Of a stretch of DNA of 64,000 nucleotides, positions 62,010-64,000 are shown piece by piece. The stretch's first letter is position 1. Each line of letters begins with the position of its first letter. The position numbers and the translations under genes are program-made. The stretch comes from JABMNT01 sp048262255 (GTDB lineage: Bacteria; Pseudomonadota; Alphaproteobacteria; Rhodospirillales; Casp-alpha2): assembly GCA_048262255.1 (NCBI GenBank), contig JBLXFH010000001.1:124001-188000 (forward strand). The letters are read 5' to 3'. Below the pieces are notes generated by a model, which made no database searches, was not told the DNA's origin, and saw only the letters and a program-made list of their open reading frames with translations.

Positions 62010-63057
62010 GGGCGTACCCTGTATGTGGATGCGTGGCGGCACCTCCAAGGGTGGTTATTTTCTGGCGTCCGATCTCCCCTCCGATGACGCTGAACGCGAT
62101 GCGTTTCTGCTGCGGGTCATGGGTTCCCCCGATGCACGCCAGATCGACGGCATGGGCGGTGCCGATCCGCTCACATCAAAAATCGCCGTTGTCAAACCCT
62201 CGACGCGGGAAAATATCGACGTCGATTATCTATTTTTACAGGTTTATGTGGATCAGGCAATTGTCACCGATGCGCAGAATTGTGGCAACATCCTGGCTGG
62301 CGTCGGCGCTTTCGCCATCGAACGCGGCCTTGTTTTAGCGGCGCATGATGAGACCTCCGTCGCCATCCATATGGACAACACCGATCAGGTTGCCATCGCC
62401 AGGATCAAAACACCGGGTGGTGTGGTCTGTTATGAAGGTGATGCCCGCATCGATGGCGTACCCGGCACCGCCAGCCCGGTTCCGCTCACCTTTCAGGACA
62501 CCGTCGGCTCCACCTGTGGTGCGCTTTTGCCGACGGGAAATACCGTCGATCTCATTAACGGTGTCGAAGTCACCTGTATCGACAACGGGATGCCATGCGT
62601 CGTCATACGGGCCAAAGACCTTGGCATGTCGGGCACAGAAACACGCGAGGAACTGGATACCAACGACACTCTGAAAGCCCAGCTCGAAGCAATTCGGCTA
62701 ATCGCCGGGCCTATGATGAATCTCGGCGATGTGCAGAGCAAGTCGGTGCCCAAAATGACGTTGGTCAGTGCTCCCCGTTCTGGTGGTGCCATATCAACCC
62801 GAACCTTTATCCCGCACCGCTGTCATGCGTCTATCGGGGTACTGGGGGCCGTTAGTGTGGCGACCGCCTGCCTGCTAGAAGGCTCCCCTGCTTATGCTTT
62901 GGCCCGTATACCGGAGGGCGCGCAAAAAGAACTGATCATTGAGCACCCGATCGGCCAGACAACAATCATCGTCGAGACCGATAATGCGGGATCGGTTTTG
63001 AACGCCGCCATTCTACGCACCACGCGCAAGCTTTTTGATGGCCTTGCGTTCGGATAA
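62002..63057 (+). CDS. galD: 4-oxalomesaconate tautomerase (PrpF family, GalD type)
   Basis: A 351-residue isomerase of the PrpF/diaminopimelate-epimerase fold. It begins GVPCMWMRGGTSKGGYFLAS, with the active Cys/Thr-Ser region, followed by GMGGADPLTSKIAVVKPS and DAQNCGNILAGVGAFAIE. GalD turns the keto/enol forms of 4-oxalomesaconate into each other before GalB acts. Together with galB and galC the set takes the ring-cleavage product of gallate or protocatechuate 4,5-cleavage to central metabolism. No ring-cleaving dioxygenase is in the window. Confidence 0.88.
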   Translation: MSEGVPCMWMRGGTSKGGYFLASDLPSDDAERDAFLLRVMGSPDARQIDGMGGADPLTSKIAVVKPSTRENIDVDYLFLQVYVDQAIVTDAQNCGNILAGVGAFAIERGLVLAAHDETSVAIHMDNTDQVAIARIKTPGGVVCYEGDARIDGVPGTASPVPLTFQDTVGSTCGALLPTGNTVDLINGVEVTCIDNGMPCVVIRAKDLGMSGTETREELDTNDTLKAQLEAIRLIAGPMMNLGDVQSKSVPKMTLVSAPRSGGAISTRTFIPHRCHASIGVLGAVSVATACLLEGSPAYALARIPEGAQKELIIEHPIGQTTIIVETDNAGSVLNAAILRTTRKLFDGLAFG

Positions 63058-63100
63058 AACAGGGCGCGACGCGCGTGCAAGAGACCGTAAATAAGGCGTC

Positions 63101-64000
63101 TTAACCCGATAAGTAATGCGGTAAAAACAGGCTAAGCGCCGGGATCAACAACAGTAAGGTGATCCTGAAAATTTCAATCGCAAAAAACGGCATGACCCCA
63201 ATAAAGACTTCACTCATGCGAACACTTTTCGAAAGCGCGCTAATAATAAACACATTGAGACCCACCGGTGGCGTAATCAGTCCAAGTTCGACAACAACCA
63301 GCGCCACGATGCCAAACCAGATTTTTAAATCCTCAAACCCCATACCATAGGCGGCAGATGCAGCAACCGCGTAATCACCACCGTTGAGATCCACTAGAGC
63401 GGGCCAGAAAAACGGTAGAACCACCAAAATCATGGCGAGTGAATCCATGAAGCAGCCCAGCACAATAAGAACCACCAGCAGCAGAATGAGCATCACCCAC
63501 GGATCAAGACCGCTGCTCGTGGACCAGGAGGCCATCGCCGTCGGAACGCCTGCGCGCACAAAAAAACCCTTAAGGACTTCGGCGCCAAAGAGAATGAAAT
63601 AGATCATACCGCTGGTGACAGCTGTATCCAGAACAGACTCCTTGATGCCATTGAAATTTAATCCGCTTTCCGGGTCTTTAAAACGCAGCAATAGACCGTA
63701 AACCAATATAACCGTCGCACCAATTGCAGCGGCCGGGGTCGGCGTGAAAAGACCAAACCCCAAACCGAGAATAATGGAGCCAAAGATCAGAAGGACCGGA
63801 ATAAGCCGAATGAGCACCGTCCGTTTTTCATCGGCGGGCATTGCCTGCGGTTCAGGCACCAGGTCCGGCTGGACGCGGACCTGAACCGCAATCACCAATA
63901 TGAAAAATGCGACCGCAATGAGGCCCGGGATAATGGCCGCTTGAAACATCTGAATGATCGAGGCTTCAACAATAATCGCGTAAATGACAAGGGCAACTGA
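63101..64000 (-). CDS. dctM: TRAP transporter large permease (DctM type), C-terminal part, truncated by window edge
   Basis: The frame is open past 63949 to the end of the window (VIYAIIVEASIIQMFQAAII), so the gene starts beyond it. The visible 300 residues have many helices and family motifs: GCFMDSLAMILVVLPFFWPA, FGIVALVVVELGLITPPVGL and NVFIISALSKSVRMSEVF. DctM moves an organic acid using the sodium gradient, with a binding protein and DctQ that would be encoded upstream on this strand. The gene converges on galD, so it may import the aromatic or tricarboxylic acid that feeds it. Confidence 0.9.
   Translation of the reverse strand, partial: SVALVIYAIIVEASIIQMFQAAIIPGLIAVAFFILVIAVQVRVQPDLVPEPQAMPADEKRTVLIRLIPVLLIFGSIILGLGFGLFTPTPAAAIGATVILVYGLLLRFKDPESGLNFNGIKESVLDTAVTSGMIYFILFGAEVLKGFFVRAGVPTAMASWSTSSGLDPWVMLILLLVVLIVLGCFMDSLAMILVVLPFFWPALVDLNGGDYAVAASAAYGMGFEDLKIWFGIVALVVVELGLITPPVGLNVFIISALSKSVRMSEVFIGVMPFFAIEIFRITLLLLIPALSLFLPHYLSG

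Noticed and set aside
1..64000. CRISPR arrays, rRNA genes or prophage
   Set aside because: No regularly spaced repeats of 25-40 bases, no rRNA sequence and no phage structural genes were seen.

Overview
The window reads as chromosomal DNA of an alphaproteobacterium, probably a marine or soil heterotroph of the Rhodospirillales or a related order. The evidence is a CcrM-type GANTC methyltransferase next to rnhB, the order small membrane protein / PduO-type adenosyltransferase / etfB / etfA / 3-hydroxyacyl-CoA dehydrogenase, an ETF-quinone oxidoreductase next to ispE, and a family-4 uracil-DNA glycosylase of alphaproteobacterial type. The exact genus cannot be read from the sequence.

Region 1 (1-23.9 kb) is housekeeping DNA: the 3' end of leuA, a cold-shock gene, a LysE-type exporter, the ETF/beta-oxidation operon, ccrM-rnhB-antiporter, a GNAT enzyme, a radical SAM protein, a LysR regulator, two glycosyltransferase-like genes of the arsenosugar families, a HAD phosphatase, moaB, a soluble lytic transglycosylase, uracil-DNA glycosylase, ETF-QO, a TPR protein, ispE, a DUF1203 protein, an AlaX-like editing protein and tRNA-Gln(UUG).

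Region 2 (23.9-35.7 kb) is an accessory island. It begins just after tRNA-Gln with a transposon end of the TniA/Tn5053 kind and wrecks of tniQ, tniA and an HlyD-type efflux adaptor. It ends with an IS1595-family transposase broken by one stop codon and a decayed unknown gene. Between these lie four intact genes: an AraC-type regulator, a secreted cysteine-rich tectonin protein, a TPR-secretin lipoprotein and a second secreted tectonin protein with three propeller blocks. Tandem repeats spaced 20 bp lie between the regulator and the first tectonin gene. This tectonin-secretin-tectonin module is the best candidate here for an undescribed export or surface system.

Region 3 (35.7-48.2 kb) is a sugar-acid catabolic locus that I assign to D-apionate: ApnL lactonase, ApnO oxidoisomerase, OiaK kinase and the RuBisCO-like OiaX, with a GntR-type regulator, a four-gene ABC sugar importer and an amidohydrolase. 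The enzyme operon and the importer operon carry matching promoter/operator sites, which suggests joint control by the GntR protein.

Region 4 (48.2-64 kb) is a second catabolic region: a three-gene molybdenum hydroxylase whose iron-sulphur subunit is fused to a CoxG domain, a MarR regulator, a DUF1116 protein, a Rieske ferredoxin, a phosphoribosyltransferase, a Liv-type ABC importer (five genes), then galBCD-type genes that take 4-oxalomesaconate to pyruvate and oxaloacetate, and the end of a TRAP transporter gene. The substrate of the hydroxylase and the Liv importer is not evident.
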